From Polaribacter sejongensis (lineage in GTDB: Bacteria > Bacteroidota > Bacteroidia > Flavobacteriales > Flavobacteriaceae), in NCBI GenBank assembly GCA_949545755.1, contig CATITK010000054.1, forward strand, positions 18,587-82,586: 64,000 nucleotides of DNA. Reading direction: 5' to 3'. This document shows, one piece after another, positions 47,077-55,267 of this stretch. Under the pieces are notes generated by a model. The model worked only from the letters and a program-made list of their open reading frames with translations, was not told where the DNA came from and did no database searches. Position 1 is the stretch's first letter, and every line of letters starts with the position of its first letter. A program made the position numbers and the translations under genes.

Positions 47077-47310
47077 TTACCCAACTTCACCACGATGTGG
47101 TTTTAATGCGTCCCTATAGATTTTCATGTCTTTTTCTTCAACCGTTATAAAAGCAGAAAATAAGTGTTCCTTTTTTTCTTGAATATTAATTTCATGAAAA
47201 GCTAACTTTTCCAATGTTGCAAATTCCTTTAAATGAATGGTATGGTGCTCTGCAGTTGCTTTTGCATCTGGACCTCTAAAATCCCATAATAATTTTATTT
47301 TTCTCGACAT
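47077..47310 (-). CDS. Small conserved-looking protein downstream of thiN
   Basis: 77 residues, soluble, with the distinctive KLLWDFRGPDAKATAEHHTI (about 6-25), then HLKEFATLEKL and a FSAFITVEE strand. I recall similar short flavobacterial proteins but no named function. The start is the ATG 10 bp after the thiN stop; longer in-frame extensions overlap thiN and do not look like this protein. The two genes probably share one transcript. Confidence 0.7.
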   Translation of the reverse strand: MSRKIKLLWDFRGPDAKATAEHHTIHLKEFATLEKLAFHEINIQEKKEHLFSAFITVEEKDMKIYRDALKPHRGEVG

Positions 47311-47320
47311 TTTTTGTTCT

Positions 47321-47926
47321 TCAATGATTGATAAAGATATACAATTCTCCAGTGTCAAAAGTGATTTCCACCTTGTTTTCAATGGCATTGTTTCTTGTGC
47401 CAATTTTTTCTCCAATGGTTAGATTCTCATTTTTTAAAGCATATTGCAACCCTGTTGTTGAAATGTTTTTTGCTTCGGGGAAAGGAATTAAGGAAATCAT
47501 TTTTCCTTTTTCAGTGTCTATTTTGGTGGTTTTAGGAGCTAAAAAATAACGACCATAGTTATCAAAAAAAGTAAGTTTTAATCTTTTTTTCCATTGAATT
47601 GCAGTGTGTAGATTTCCTAAAAAATGATCTTGTTCTTTACCGCTTGCCCCAAAAACATGGATGCTTTTAAAACCTTTGTCAAATAAAATTTGAAGTATTT
47701 TATCAAAGTCTGTTAAATCTTGATTAGGGGTGTGAATTACTTCAATATCTTTTGGAATATTTTCTAAGGAGTCAAAATCGCCACTTATAAAATCGGGTGT
47801 TATTTGTTGATCCTTTAATAACTGATAGGCACCGTCTGTTGCGCAAATAATTTCATAGTCAGAAAAATCTGGAAGTTTTTTAGGCGGTTCACCGTTTAAA
47901 AGTAAAAAGACAGTTCCTTTTATCAT
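47321..47926 (-). CDS. thiN: Thiamine diphosphokinase
   Basis: Transfers pyrophosphate from ATP to thiamine, giving the active cofactor. The 201 residues show FLLLNGEPPKKL, the ATDGAYQLLKDQQITPDFIS segment (about 30-49), GDFDSLENIP, TPNQDLTDFDKILQIL with catalytic acidic residues, and FGASGKEQDHFLGNL. A C-terminal beta domain with ISTTGLQYAL follows. First gene of a two-gene unit; its -7 box directly abuts the start codon. Confidence 0.93.
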   Translation of the reverse strand: MIKGTVFLLLNGEPPKKLPDFSDYEIICATDGAYQLLKDQQITPDFISGDFDSLENIPKDIEVIHTPNQDLTDFDKILQILFDKGFKSIHVFGASGKEQDHFLGNLHTAIQWKKRLKLTFFDNYGRYFLAPKTTKIDTEKGKMISLIPFPEAKNISTTGLQYALKNENLTIGEKIGTRNNAIENKVEITFDTGELYIFINH

Positions 47927-47930
47927 AGGA

Positions 47931-47938
47931 CAAAAATA
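47931..47938 (-). promoter_or_regulatory. -7 promoter box abutting thiN
   Basis: On the minus strand TATTTTTG ends 4 bp before the thiN ATG, so the transcript would begin at or within the start codon (leaderless). No thiamine riboswitch fits in this gap. Confidence 0.45.
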
Positions 47939-47949
47939 CCTAAAAAAAG

Positions 47950-47984
47950 TTGACTAAAAATTCCTTCAAATAGTTTTATCTTTG
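47950..47984 (+). promoter_or_regulatory. Promoter of mvaD
   Basis: TTG at 47950-47952, 24-bp spacer, TATCTTTG at 47977-47984, 17 bp before the TTG start. The -7 box is good; the spacer is long. Confidence 0.45.
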
Positions 47985-48001
47985 ATGCAAAATTTTAGAA
48001 C

Positions 48002-49084
48002 TTGAATACAGCGCAATTTATTTCGAAATCAACTCATAAAGTAATAGAGAAAGCAAGTTTTACTTGGCAAACACCAAGTAATATTGCCTTGGTAAAATAT
48101 TGGGGAAAGAGCAATCCGCAACTGCCTAAAAATGCATCTATTAGTTTTACGTTGAACAATTGTCATACAATTACCACTATAGATTTTGAGCGGAAGTCAG
48201 CCGTTGATAAAACAGTCGCTTTCGATTTATTTTTCGAAGGAAAACAGAAAGCAACTTTTAAACCAAAAATTGCAGTGTTCTTTGAAAGAATTGCAACTTA
48301 CTGCTCTTATATTTTTGAATATAAAATGACGATCAATTCAGAAAATTCTTTCCCACATTCTAGTGGAATTGCTTCTTCTGCAAGTGGTTTAAGTGCTATT
48401 GCAATGTGTTTAATGAGCTTAGAAGCAACATTAAACCCAGAATTATCTTCAGTATTCATTAATAAAAAAGCTTCTTTTTTAGCTAGATTGGGTTCTGGAA
48501 GTGCAAGTAGAAGTATCGAAGGACCTTTGGTTGTTTGGGGAGCGCATCCAAAAATTGAAGGAAGTTCAGATTTATTTGGCGTCCAATTCCCTTATAAAGT
48601 ACATTCGGTTTTCGAGAACTATCAAGATGCAATTTTATTGGTTGATAAAGGTGAAAAACAAGTATCAAGTACCATGGGACACAATTTAATGCATGAACAT
48701 CCGTATGCAGAAAACCGTTTTCAACAAGCCAATAATAACTTGTTAAAAATAGCAGACATTCTGCAGAATGGAGATATAAAGGCATTTATAAATTTAGTAG
48801 AAAGCGAAGCTTTAACATTGCATGCAATGATGCTTACCAGCAATCCTTATTTCATATTAATGAAGCCAAATACGTTGGAAATTATCAATCGCATTTGGGA
48901 ATACCGAACAGAGAATAATAGTGCTATTTGTTTTACGCTAGATGCAGGTGCCAATGTGCATGTTTTGTATCCTGAAAAAGAAAAGCTTGCAGTAAATCAA
49001 TTCATTGAAAATCAATTATCTAAATACTGCCAGAAAAATCAGTATATTTGTGATACTGTGGGGTTTGGAGCTAAAAGATTGTAA
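48002..49084 (+). CDS. mvaD: Diphosphomevalonate decarboxylase
   Basis: Forms isopentenyl diphosphate from diphosphomevalonate with ATP. The 360 residues show PSNIALVKYWGKSNPQLPKN (about 26-45), the GHMP phosphate loop FPHSSGIASSASGLSAIAM, GSGSASRSIEG, and DAGANVHVLYP with the catalytic Asp-side block. The start is TTG; no ATG precedes the conserved N-terminus. It begins a rightward group with the MORN-type gene, mevalonate kinase and the UbiA gene. Confidence 0.95.
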   Translation: MNTAQFISKSTHKVIEKASFTWQTPSNIALVKYWGKSNPQLPKNASISFTLNNCHTITTIDFERKSAVDKTVAFDLFFEGKQKATFKPKIAVFFERIATYCSYIFEYKMTINSENSFPHSSGIASSASGLSAIAMCLMSLEATLNPELSSVFINKKASFLARLGSGSASRSIEGPLVVWGAHPKIEGSSDLFGVQFPYKVHSVFENYQDAILLVDKGEKQVSSTMGHNLMHEHPYAENRFQQANNNLLKIADILQNGDIKAFINLVESEALTLHAMMLTSNPYFILMKPNTLEIINRIWEYRTENNSAICFTLDAGANVHVLYPEKEKLAVNQFIENQLSKYCQKNQYICDTVGFGAKRL

Positions 49085-49108
49085 AACTCTCAGGGTAAAA
49101 AAAAACAA

Positions 49109-49504
49109 ATGAAAATTTTTATCAAGCTTACAGTTGTCTTAATTTTTCTTTTTTCTGTGTCTATTCCAGCACAAAAAACGACTTGGTTAACTTCGGATTT
49201 GAAAAAAACCAACCAGTCAAGTTCAGTATATTACAGTGTGACTTCTGACGATGAGAAAGAAGTCAATTACTTCTTCAAGAGCGGTAATGTTTATAGAAAA
49301 TTAAAATATTCAAACCGAAAGTTAGTAGGTGCTTTTTTTGAGTTTTATGAAACAGGCGAATTAAGGAGGAACGGAAAATATAAAAATGGTCTAGAAGAAG
49401 GTAGTTGGAAAACCTATTACAAAAATGGTGAAATTAAAGAAAAAGGAAAATATAAAAATGGAAAAAAAATTGGTATTTGGAAAACTTTTTACAAGAGTTT
49501 TTAA
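49109..49504 (+). CDS. MORN/YwqK-like repeat protein
   Basis: 131 residues with signal peptide (ending SIPAQK) and C-terminal MORN-type repeats (YETGELRRNGKYKNGLEEG, YKNGEIKEKGKYKNGKKIG, about 80-130). Databases often label this type 'toxin-antitoxin system YwqK family antitoxin', but there is no toxin nearby and the signal peptide argues for an envelope location. Located between mvaD and mevalonate kinase in the same direction. Confidence 0.8.
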   Translation: MKIFIKLTVVLIFLFSVSIPAQKTTWLTSDLKKTNQSSSVYYSVTSDDEKEVNYFFKSGNVYRKLKYSNRKLVGAFFEFYETGELRRNGKYKNGLEEGSWKTYYKNGEIKEKGKYKNGKKIGIWKTFYKSF

Positions 49505-49529
49505 TTCAAAACCCTATTGTTAATTTTTG

Positions 49530-49537
49530 TATTTTTG
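49530..49537 (+). promoter_or_regulatory. -7 promoter box before mevalonate kinase
   Basis: TATTTTTG matches TAnnTTTG, 19 bp before the ATG. The nearest TTG is too close, so moderate support only. Confidence 0.4.
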
Positions 49538-49556
49538 TAATAAACTTTAGAGAAAA

Positions 49557-50483
49557 ATGAAAGGACCCTTATTTTATGCTAAAATTTTGTTGTTTGGAGA
49601 GTATGGAATCATCAAAGATTCCAAAGGCTTGGCAATCCCTTTTAATGCATACAGAGGTGCTTTAAAAACTTCTTCAGATGTCTCTGGAATTTCTAAAGCT
49701 TCCAATCAAAAATTACAGCATTTTTACACTTACTTAGCTTCTTTAGAAACCAATTTGGTTTCTTTTAATTTAAGTGATTTAAAAGCGGATATTGAGAATG
49801 GTATGTATTTTGATTCTTCCATTCCCCAAGGCTATGGGATAGGTAGTTCGGGTGCTTTAGTCGCTTCTATTTATGATAAATATGCAGGGGATAAAATAAC
49901 TGTTTTAGAAAATTTGACGAGAGAAAAATTATTGAAACTGAAAGCCGTTTTTGCATTAATGGAATCTTTTTTTCATGGTAAAAGTTCAGGTTTAGACCCT
50001 TTAAATAGTTACTTAAGTTTGCCGATTTTAATCAATTCTAAAGAAGACATTGAGGCGGCAGGAATTCCATCTCAGAAACAAGGAAAAGGGGCGGTTTTCT
50101 TACTAGATTCTGAACAGACAAGTGAAACAGAACCGATGGTTAATCTCTTTATGAATAAGATGAAAAACGAAGGTTTCAGAAAAATGATTAGCGAAGAATT
50201 TGCAAAAACAACTGATGCTTGTATTGATGACTTTTTACATGGAAATGTAAAATCGTTGTTTGATAACGTAAAATCGTTGTCTAAAATTGTTTTAAAGAAT
50301 TTTAAACCAATGATTCCAGCTGCTTTTCTTACAATTTGGGAGCGTGGCATTAATACGAATGATTATTACTTAAAACTTTGTGGTTCTGGTGGTGGCGGTT
50401 ATATTTTAGGTTTTACTGAAGATTACGAGAAAGCACAAAAAAGTCTTAAAAATCATAAGCTTGAGTTGGTTTATAGATTCTAA
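49557..50483 (+). CDS. Mevalonate kinase
   Basis: GHMP kinase phosphorylating mevalonate, 308 residues. It shows AKILLFGEYGIIKDSKGLAI (about 8-27), the phosphate loop IPQGYGIGSSGALVASIYDK (about 90-109), a motif with catalytic Asp, HGKSSGLDPLNSYLS (about 140-154), and the C-terminal LCGSGGGGYILGF. Flavobacterial mevalonate kinases have this layout. The UbiA gene follows after 4 bp, so they are co-transcribed. Confidence 0.9.
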   Translation: MKGPLFYAKILLFGEYGIIKDSKGLAIPFNAYRGALKTSSDVSGISKASNQKLQHFYTYLASLETNLVSFNLSDLKADIENGMYFDSSIPQGYGIGSSGALVASIYDKYAGDKITVLENLTREKLLKLKAVFALMESFFHGKSSGLDPLNSYLSLPILINSKEDIEAAGIPSQKQGKGAVFLLDSEQTSETEPMVNLFMNKMKNEGFRKMISEEFAKTTDACIDDFLHGNVKSLFDNVKSLSKIVLKNFKPMIPAAFLTIWERGINTNDYYLKLCGSGGGGYILGFTEDYEKAQKSLKNHKLELVYRF

Positions 50484-50487
50484 TTTT

Positions 50488-51405
50488 ATGTTTCGCTTTA
50501 AATTAAAAAATATTTTTTTTAAGTTTCTTAGTTTACTTTCAGTAATAAGAGGTTACAATATCCTTGTTTTAATTTTAGCACAATATTTGGCTGCAATTTT
50601 TATTTTTTCCCCAAAAAAAACTCTTAGAAATACTATTTTTGATGTTGATTTATTATACATCATATTAGCTACTATATGTGTTGTGGCTGCAGGTTATATC
50701 ATCAATAACTTTTATGACGTACAACTAGATAGCATCACTCGTCCGCTAAAAACACGGATCCATAATTATGTAAGGCAGTCTACCAAGTTGAAACTATATT
50801 TTACTTTAAATTTTTTAGCTTTTACTTTTGGAATACTAATTTCATGGAGAGCAGCGATATTTTTTACAGTCTATATTTTTGCGATTTGGTTTTATTCTCA
50901 TAAACTCAAAAAATATCCGTTAACAGGTTTGATTGCTGTGACAGTACTGACGATTCTTCCTTTTTTCGCTGTGTTTATTTATTTTAAAAATTTTTCTACA
51001 ATAATTTTTGTGCATGCAATTTTCTTATTTTTAGTTATCATGGTTAGAGAATTACTAAAAGATTTGCAAAACATGAAAGCCGCAATCATTTACAATTATG
51101 CTACTTTTCCTGTCGCTTACGGAGAAAGAAAAACAAAAATAGTATCCATTTTTCTATTAGTTTTAACGGTACTTCCTACTGCAACCTTGTTTCGTTATCC
51201 TGCATTAAGTGCGATGAAGTATTATTTTTATTTTGCGCTGACTGTTTTGTTTATTCTGGGGGTTTGTCTCTGGAGGTCATCAGAAACAAAACAGTATAGA
51301 ATGATGCATAATGTTTTGAAAGTCTTGCTTTTAATTGGTGTTTTTTCTTTAATTTTTCTCGATACCTCCCTAATTGTAGAAAAAGTGATAGACAGATTGA
51401 ATTAA
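50488..51405 (+). CDS. UbiA-family prenyltransferase (GGGP-type)
   Basis: 305-residue membrane protein with about eight helices. The two Asp-rich prenyl-diphosphate motifs of the UbiA superfamily are visible as NNFYDVQLDSITRP (about 72-85) and RELLKDLQNMKAA (about 187-199). Databases tend to call this type geranylgeranylglycerol-phosphate geranylgeranyltransferase, an enzyme of archaeal-type ether lipids; the true acceptor is unknown. The ATG is chosen 4 bp after the mevalonate kinase stop; an earlier TTG lies inside that gene. Confidence 0.82.
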   Translation: MFRFKLKNIFFKFLSLLSVIRGYNILVLILAQYLAAIFIFSPKKTLRNTIFDVDLLYIILATICVVAAGYIINNFYDVQLDSITRPLKTRIHNYVRQSTKLKLYFTLNFLAFTFGILISWRAAIFFTVYIFAIWFYSHKLKKYPLTGLIAVTVLTILPFFAVFIYFKNFSTIIFVHAIFLFLVIMVRELLKDLQNMKAAIIYNYATFPVAYGERKTKIVSIFLLVLTVLPTATLFRYPALSAMKYYFYFALTVLFILGVCLWRSSETKQYRMMHNVLKVLLLIGVFSLIFLDTSLIVEKVIDRLN

Positions 51406-51426
51406 GACTTTTTATACCTACTTTTG
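51397..51426 (+). promoter_or_regulatory. Promoter of the pseudouridine synthase gene
   Basis: TTG at 51397-51399, 19-bp spacer, TACTTTTG at 51419-51426. An exact consensus match, 15 bp before the ATG and overlapping the end of the UbiA gene. Confidence 0.72.
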
Positions 51427-51441
51427 CAAAAAATTTAAGTA

Positions 51442-52296
51442 ATGAATTCAAATAAAAACTCGTCGAGAGGACGACAAGAAGGTAAAAAAAGTACTCCTTT
51501 AAGTAGAAAAAGTACTCCTCTTAGTAGAAAAAGTCCCAAAAAAGAGTACAAAAAAATTAAAGAGATCCCAAAATCTGATGTATCATCAGGAATCCGTTTA
51601 AACAAATACATCGCAAATTCAGGCGTCTGTTCTCGTCGAGAAGCAGATACTTACATTGAGCATGGAAGTGTTGAGGTTAATGGGAAGCTAGTTACAGAAA
51701 TGGGCTATAAAGTTCAGCCAGACGATGTTGTTCGTTTTGATGGAACTTCGATCACTCCAGAGCAAAAAAGGTATATTCTTCTGAATAAGCCAAAAAATTA
51801 CATTACCACGATGGATGACGATAGAGGCAGAAAAACGGTAATGGAATTGATTTCAAATGCATCAAAAGAAAGAATTTACCCTGTTGGTAGATTGGATAGG
51901 AATACCACTGGTTTGTTGTTGTTTACTAATGATGGCGATTTAGCAAAAAAGTTAACGCATCCTAAACACAATGTTCGTAAACTTTATCATGCCTCTTTAG
52001 ATAGAAAATTAGAATTAAGAGATTTAGAAAAATTACGAGGAGAGGTTATTATTGAAGGTAGAAAAGTATTTATAGATGCAATTTCTTACGTTGATGGTGA
52101 ACCAAAATCTGAAATTGGTATTGAAATTCACTCCGGTAGAAATAGAATTGTTCGTAAGATTTTTGAACATGTTGGTTATAAAGTGAATAAATTAGATCGG
52201 GTGATTTTTGCGGAACTCACAAAGAGAAATTTACCACGAGGAAGATGGAGAGAGTTAACAAACTTAGAAGTTACAAACCTTCAGATTATGAAATAA
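51442..52296 (+). CDS. rRNA pseudouridine synthase (RluB/RsuA type)
   Basis: 284 residues. A basic, low-complexity N-terminus (about 1-48, with STPLSRK repeated twice) precedes an S4 RNA-binding domain (IRLNKYIANSGVCSRREADT, about 51-70), then the synthase core. Catalytic Asp lies in YPVGRLDRNTTGLLLFTNDG (about 147-166), followed by SGRNRIVRKIFEHVGY. Modifies 23S or 16S rRNA; RluB versus RsuA cannot be decided. Terminated by a hairpin. Confidence 0.92.
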   Translation: MNSNKNSSRGRQEGKKSTPLSRKSTPLSRKSPKKEYKKIKEIPKSDVSSGIRLNKYIANSGVCSRREADTYIEHGSVEVNGKLVTEMGYKVQPDDVVRFDGTSITPEQKRYILLNKPKNYITTMDDDRGRKTVMELISNASKERIYPVGRLDRNTTGLLLFTNDGDLAKKLTHPKHNVRKLYHASLDRKLELRDLEKLRGEVIIEGRKVFIDAISYVDGEPKSEIGIEIHSGRNRIVRKIFEHVGYKVNKLDRVIFAELTKRNLPRGRWRELTNLEVTNLQIMK

Positions 52297-52302
52297 TATC
52301 CT

Positions 52303-52329
52303 AAAATCCAGCTTTTTGCTGGATTTTTT
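52303..52329 (+). terminator. Terminator after the pseudouridine synthase gene
   Basis: AAATCCAGC, loop TTTTT, GCTGGATTT, then T-run, 7 bp after the stop. Confidence 0.9.
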
Positions 52330-52359
52330 ATTATGTTTAATTTTTAATGAAAGGAAAGT

Positions 52360-52809
52360 ATGATACACAAACAACTTCAGTATATTCAAGAGTATTTACC
52401 TTTTATAAATAAAAAACAGGTAAACATTTCTAAAGCAACTGTTGGTTGGCATTTAGACCACATGTTAAAAGTTATAAATGCCGTTTTTGAGGGCGTAAAA
52501 AACTCGAACCCAAAAGAGTATAAAAAGCAATTCAATGGGTTGCGTTTATTGTTTTTTACTATGGGATTTTTTCCTAGAGGAAAAGCAAGAGCGCCAAAAA
52601 GGGTTATGCCACCAGTAATTATTTTAAAAGAAGAGATAGAACGTCAATTAAAATTAGCCATTCAAAATATAGCGACAATCAATGACATAGCAGATAATCA
52701 ATATTTTACACATCCCTTATTTAAACAGTTAAATAAAAAACAGACACTCTATTTTTTAAAACTGCACACCCATCATCATTTAAAAATTGTAAAAGAGATC
52801 TTGAAATAA
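52360..52809 (+). CDS. DinB-like/DUF1569 four-helix protein
   Basis: 149 residues, soluble and helical, with the likely metal-binding histidines in VGWHLDHMLKVI (about 28-39) and a closing KLHTHHHLKIVKEIL (about 134-148). GFFPRGKARAPKRVMPP is another family mark. DinB-fold proteins are often thiol-linked transferases; function here is unknown. Single gene, convergent with dusB. Confidence 0.78.
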   Translation: MIHKQLQYIQEYLPFINKKQVNISKATVGWHLDHMLKVINAVFEGVKNSNPKEYKKQFNGLRLLFFTMGFFPRGKARAPKRVMPPVIILKEEIERQLKLAIQNIATINDIADNQYFTHPLFKQLNKKQTLYFLKLHTHHHLKIVKEILK

Positions 52810-52823
52810 GTATTGATTTGTAA

Positions 52824-53822
52824 TTAAATTTGAGGGATTATGGTATTTCCAAATTTTGCTTCTACTTCATTAAAAGTGTCAAAAACATCTTTTGCAGCAT
52901 CAGAAGTGACCATTTTCATTCGATATTCTTTAAAATGTGGGATTCCTTTGAAGTAATTTGTATAATGCCTTCTTGTTTCAAAAACACCCAAAACAGGTCC
53001 TTTCCAATCAATTGCCATTTGTAAATGTCTTCTTGCCATTTCGACACGTTGTGCAATTGTTGGTTTTTCCAATTTCTTTCCCGTATTAAAATAATGTTTT
53101 ACTTCGTTAAAGAACCAAGGATATCCAATAGCAGCTCTTCCAATCATTGCGCCATCTAAACCATAACGATCTCTCATTTCCATGGCTTTTTCCGGGGATG
53201 TAACATCTCCGTTTCCAAAAACAGGAATGTGCATTCTTTGGTTATTTTTTACAGCAGCAATGGGTTTCCAATCTGCATCGCCTTTATACATTTGTGCACG
53301 CGTTCTTCCATGAATAGAAATTGCTGCACAACCAACATCTTGTAAACGTTCTGCAACTTCTACAATTCTAATAGAATCATGATCCCAACCTAAGCGTGTT
53401 TTTACTGTAATAGGTAAATTTGTGTGTTTAACCATCGCTTCAGTAAGCGAAACCATTAAGTCGATGTCTTTTAAAATTCCTGCACCTGCTCCTTTAGAAA
53501 CTACTTTTTTTACTGGACAGCCAAAGTTAATATCAATAATATCTGGGTTCGATTTTTCTACAATTTCAACCGTTTTTAACATCGATTCTAAATTGGCCCC
53601 AAAAATTTGAATCCCTACAGGACGTTCTTTTTCGTAGATGTCTAATTTCATTACACTTTTTGCAGCATCCCGAATTAAACCTTCCGAAGAAATAAATTCT
53701 GTGTACACAACATCTGCTCCGTTTTCTTTGCATAAAGCTCTAAACGGAGGGTCAGAAACGTCTTCCATTGGTGCAAGTAATAATGGAAAGTCGGGGATTT
53801 CTATGTTGCCTATTTTTATCAA
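52824..53822 (-). CDS. dusB: tRNA-dihydrouridine synthase
   Basis: FMN enzyme reducing uridines in tRNA D-loops. The 332 residues show LLLAPMEDVSDPPFRALCKE (about 14-33), DINFGCPVKKVVSKGAGAGI (with catalytic Cys), TVKTRLGWD, ISIHGRTRAQMYKGDADW, FGNGDVTSPEKA, and DGAMIGRAAIGYPW. The order is canonical for Dus TIM barrels and closest to DusB. Monocistronic with its own promoter. Confidence 0.95.
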   Translation of the reverse strand: MIKIGNIEIPDFPLLLAPMEDVSDPPFRALCKENGADVVYTEFISSEGLIRDAAKSVMKLDIYEKERPVGIQIFGANLESMLKTVEIVEKSNPDIIDINFGCPVKKVVSKGAGAGILKDIDLMVSLTEAMVKHTNLPITVKTRLGWDHDSIRIVEVAERLQDVGCAAISIHGRTRAQMYKGDADWKPIAAVKNNQRMHIPVFGNGDVTSPEKAMEMRDRYGLDGAMIGRAAIGYPWFFNEVKHYFNTGKKLEKPTIAQRVEMARRHLQMAIDWKGPVLGVFETRRHYTNYFKGIPHFKEYRMKMVTSDAAKDVFDTFNEVEAKFGNTIIPQI

Positions 53823-53841
53823 AATTGATTATTTTTTTTTG

Positions 53842-53870
53842 CAAAATTAGTGTTTTTTAGTGAAATTCAA
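53842..53870 (-). promoter_or_regulatory. Promoter of dusB
   Basis: On the minus strand TTG (53870-53868), 18-bp spacer, TAATTTTG (53849-53842), 20 bp before the dusB ATG. Good match. Confidence 0.65.
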
Positions 53871-53980
53871 TTTTGTAAAATAGTGAAGCTATAAAATCAA
53901 AGTTAATCCTTAGATCAATCTCGCTTTTTTGATAGGATTTTAGGTTTAATAATTCGAGGAGCTATTTACAAATAGTAAAG

Positions 53981-54400
53981 TTATTTTTTTTTTAAAGAAT
54001 CTGTATTCTCACTTTGAGGAAGTTTTTTTGACAGAACCCAAACGCCATAACATCCTAAAAATAATTCTGCAAAAGTGCCAAAAAGAAACCCAAAAGTTGG
54101 GATACCATCTAAAAACAAACTGATAACGCGACCAGAAGCTAAACCCAACATAAAAATAATGTTAGTGATAAGTGCAATTTTTAAATAGTTGTTTTTTAAA
54201 ACACATAAAATCCAAAGAATAGAAAAGCCTAGATACAAGCCCATAATTGCTTTAAAAAAGTTGTGTTCGTCTGTAGTTCGAAGATGAATATCGAATTGAG
54301 ATTGTGGATCAAATCCATAAACAAAGGCGACTGCACCAACAATAAAAATTGAAAATACCAGGTGAATTTTTAGTACAACTTCTCTTTTAGTTATTCGCAT
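53981..54400 (-). CDS. DUF4345-type membrane protein
   Basis: 139 residues with four predicted helices. Marks are KIHLVFSIFIVGAVAFVYGF (about 11-30), DEHNFFKAIMGLYLGFSILW and LFLDGIPTFGFLFGTFAELF. Function unknown. It is the last gene of a leftward five-gene group, 13 bp after the DUF5777 gene. Confidence 0.75.
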   Translation of the reverse strand: MRITKREVVLKIHLVFSIFIVGAVAFVYGFDPQSQFDIHLRTTDEHNFFKAIMGLYLGFSILWILCVLKNNYLKIALITNIIFMLGLASGRVISLFLDGIPTFGFLFGTFAELFLGCYGVWVLSKKLPQSENTDSLKKK

Positions 54401-54413
54401 CGTCTAAAAGAAC

Positions 54414-55265
54414 TTAAAAAACTCTCACAATATTAAAACCAAAGAGAATATCTCCTTCTGCATTGCTTATAAAACCAGTTTCGTTTGAAGACTGCGCGTT
54501 GGTAAACAACAATTGAAAAACATGTCCGCCAGTTTCTATATCCAAACCAAAAGCATAGGAGTTGTCAAATGGAGAACCGCTAGGTCTAGTCGTGTTGTAT
54601 ACATATTCGGCATTAAGACTCATGCGTTTACTCAGCTTATACCTTCCTCCAAAACCTAGTGCAAACTGATGGTGCTTTGCTTCTGGTAACACATTTAAAT
54701 TTTGTAAATTTTCTCGTACGTATGTTGGCGCAACTTCAAAAGAAAAATGATCAGAAAATCTTCTAGAAATTAAAAGTTGAGAGGCATAACTATTTTGGTC
54801 TTCAGATTTTAATGCTGGAAATATGGTTTTATCAATGAGTGTATTTCTATTAATAGTTGTGTACCCTACTAGATTTATTGGAAAATCTTTAGATTGCCTT
54901 GCAAATCTTACTTTCGCTGCTGCTGCAAAAGTCCTATTGTAGGATTCTCTACTGATACTCAATTGAATTCCTTCCCAAAAACTATATAATAATTGAATTT
55001 TTGTATTCGCTTCATCCAATCCTAGAAAGGTGTCAAATCCTTTTTTTAAAGCTCCGAAGCGGTGAGAGACTAATAAATACAAATCTCCTTTTTCGCCAAT
55101 CTTTGTAGACTGTAGATTCCCTATTTTCATAGCTTTAAAAGCAGGCAATTCAAAAGAATTTTCGTTTGTGGTCACTTCATTTAGTTCGTCTAATAAATCA
55201 TCTTGAGCGTTTACAGCGAAGATGCTTACAACAGTAAAAGCAATGGGTAAAAAATATTTTTTCAT
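54414..55265 (-). CDS. DUF5777-type outer membrane beta-barrel protein
   Basis: 283 residues with a signal peptide (ending FAVNAQ), an early segment with NSFELPAFKAMKIGNLQSTK, and amphipathic strands throughout, ending FGFNIVRVF with a terminal Phe. Predicted outer membrane barrel of a Bacteroidota-restricted family; role unknown. The ATG chosen gives MKKYFLPIAFTVVSIFA; eight upstream in-frame codons lack signal-peptide logic. It follows the OB-fold gene by 2 bp. Confidence 0.78.
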   Translation of the reverse strand: MKKYFLPIAFTVVSIFAVNAQDDLLDELNEVTTNENSFELPAFKAMKIGNLQSTKIGEKGDLYLLVSHRFGALKKGFDTFLGLDEANTKIQLLYSFWEGIQLSISRESYNRTFAAAAKVRFARQSKDFPINLVGYTTINRNTLIDKTIFPALKSEDQNSYASQLLISRRFSDHFSFEVAPTYVRENLQNLNVLPEAKHHQFALGFGGRYKLSKRMSLNAEYVYNTTRPSGSPFDNSYAFGLDIETGGHVFQLLFTNAQSSNETGFISNAEGDILFGFNIVRVF

Positions 55266-55267
55266 CT

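Noticed and set aside
47927..48001. TPP riboswitch upstream of thiN
   Set aside because: The gap is too short and the -7 box abuts the start codon; no THI-box sequence seen.
49109..49504. YwqK-like protein as part of a toxin-antitoxin system
   Set aside because: It has a signal peptide and no toxin partner; the antitoxin label is a database name only.
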